Below, piece after piece: positions 22,903 through 23,345 of a DNA stretch of 23,345 bases. Each line of letters starts with the position of its first letter. The stretch's first letter is position 1. The notes beneath the pieces are model-generated. The model did not search any database. It had not been told where the DNA came from and saw only the letters and a program-made list of their open reading frames with translations. The stretch lies in contig CAVBQS010000034.1 of NCBI GenBank assembly GCA_963597615.1, positions 1-23,345 of the forward strand, read 5' to 3'. The stretch is from CAKRJP01 sp963597615 (GTDB lineage Bacteria; Bacillota; Clostridia; Lachnospirales; Lachnospiraceae). Both the position numbers and the translations under genes were made by a program.

Positions 22903-23334
22903 TCATAAGCATATTGCCACGTCTTTTACAATTCTCTTAAAATAATCTCCGCTAATTTGTCTACTGTAAATTCTACAAAACAAATACACTGAGCCTTTCT
23001 CTCTGGAGAATTTTTTTTCTTTTCCCCTTGTTAATACTCGACAGCATGTAGATCCACTGTGTTCTTTAAATGCATCGTGAAGCTCTTTTGTTAGTCTCTG
23101 ACATTTTAAAAACGCGTCATCCCCTGGACTTCTTCTTCCAAAGAAATATCCGATACACATAGTTCCACCAGCTAGGTCAAACCCTTTTTTAATCGCATAA
23201 ATTACCGACTCTGAACAGGCAAAGCCCTTCTGAAAAATTTCATCTGCATCTTTTTTCATTGCTTCTACATCCACATTTGTTGTCCTAATTATATCCCGTC
23301 TTTCTGCGAAAGACACCAATGCGTCATGAAACAT
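22903..23334 (-). pseudogene. C_GCAxxG_C_C-family redox protein, core motif deleted and frameshifted
   Basis: 143 codons as read. The N-terminal part (ADEIFQKGFACSESVIYAI) and GGTMCIGYFFGRRSPGDD, then CQRLTKELHDAFKEHSGSTC, match the C_GCAxxG_C_C family. Between KGFDL and AGGTM the stretch that normally holds GCAxxG is missing. After RGKEKK the reading changes. The other frame encodes SPERKAQCICFVEFTVDKLA, then EIILREL and TAA at 22926-22928, which looks like the real C-terminus with its Cys pair. Removing one A from the A8 run (plus-strand T8) would restore that frame. The gene is therefore both deleted and shifted. The start at 23334 is close to the window edge and may lie further upstream. 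Confidence 0.7.
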
Positions 23335-23345
23335 GTTGGTTGACT

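Overview
The window looks like chromosomal DNA of a low-to-moderate G+C Firmicute, most likely a Clostridia/Lachnospiraceae-type anaerobe. The grounds are strong AAGGAGG Shine-Dalgarno sites before almost every gene, intrinsic terminators ending in T-runs, a PTS trehalose operon, and oxidoreductases rich in Fe-S clusters. No rRNA or tRNA gene, transposase, integrase or CRISPR array was found. The first ~120 bp contain a strong leftward promoter and a short leader resembling rRNA-operon leaders, so the window may start beside an rRNA operon or at a contig edge.

Region 1 (about 190-10030) is the main subject: a catabolic cluster almost wholly on the minus strand. In transcription order it encodes a [2Fe-2S] ferredoxin-like subunit, an FAD/NAD(P) oxidoreductase with a two-[4Fe-4S] tail, a free-standing BFD-type [2Fe-2S] protein, a DAAO-fold FAD oxidoreductase and an AraC-type regulator. 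An attenuator-like terminator follows, then a P-II signal protein, an APC amino-acid/amine permease and an ornithine-cyclodeaminase-family protein. A divergent, broken LuxR-type regulator separates these from a class III aminotransferase that carries one frameshift. The enzyme set resembles HcnABC / opine oxidase / D-hydroxyproline dehydrogenase-type amino-acid dehydrogenases combined with uptake and transamination. Three related terminator hairpins sit in the same orientation just upstream of the three transcription units (ferredoxin operon, P-II operon, aminotransferase), which suggests shared control by antitermination. The P-II protein beside an APC permease, rather than AmtB, lacks a tyrosine at the classical uridylylation position.

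Region 2 (about 10280-14290) holds an AAA-ATPase/PD-(D/E)XK protein, an alpha/beta hydrolase and a divergent HAD phosphatase whose promoter spacer is an 18-bp palindrome. Next comes a heavily deleted FGGY sugar-kinase pseudogene, followed by a possible C-terminal scrap of a membrane transporter.

Region 3 (14362-18951) is a trehalose system: treC and treB on the minus strand and treR divergent. Four TreR-like operators and both promoters can be placed.

Region 4 (18956-23345) carries a UMF1-type MFS transporter with a zinc-dependent phospholipase C-like protein, remnants of a DppD/DppF ABC ATPase pair, an intact D-2-hydroxyacid dehydrogenase, and a C_GCAxxG_C_C-family gene that has lost its signature motif. 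Broken genes are frequent across the window: cytidylate-kinase-like fragment, aminotransferase, LuxR, FGGY kinase, DppD, DppF and C_GCAxxG_C_C. Several carry internal deletions that sequencing error cannot explain, so the genome seems to be shedding accessory functions. The single-base homopolymer shifts (aminotransferase, LuxR) could still be read errors.
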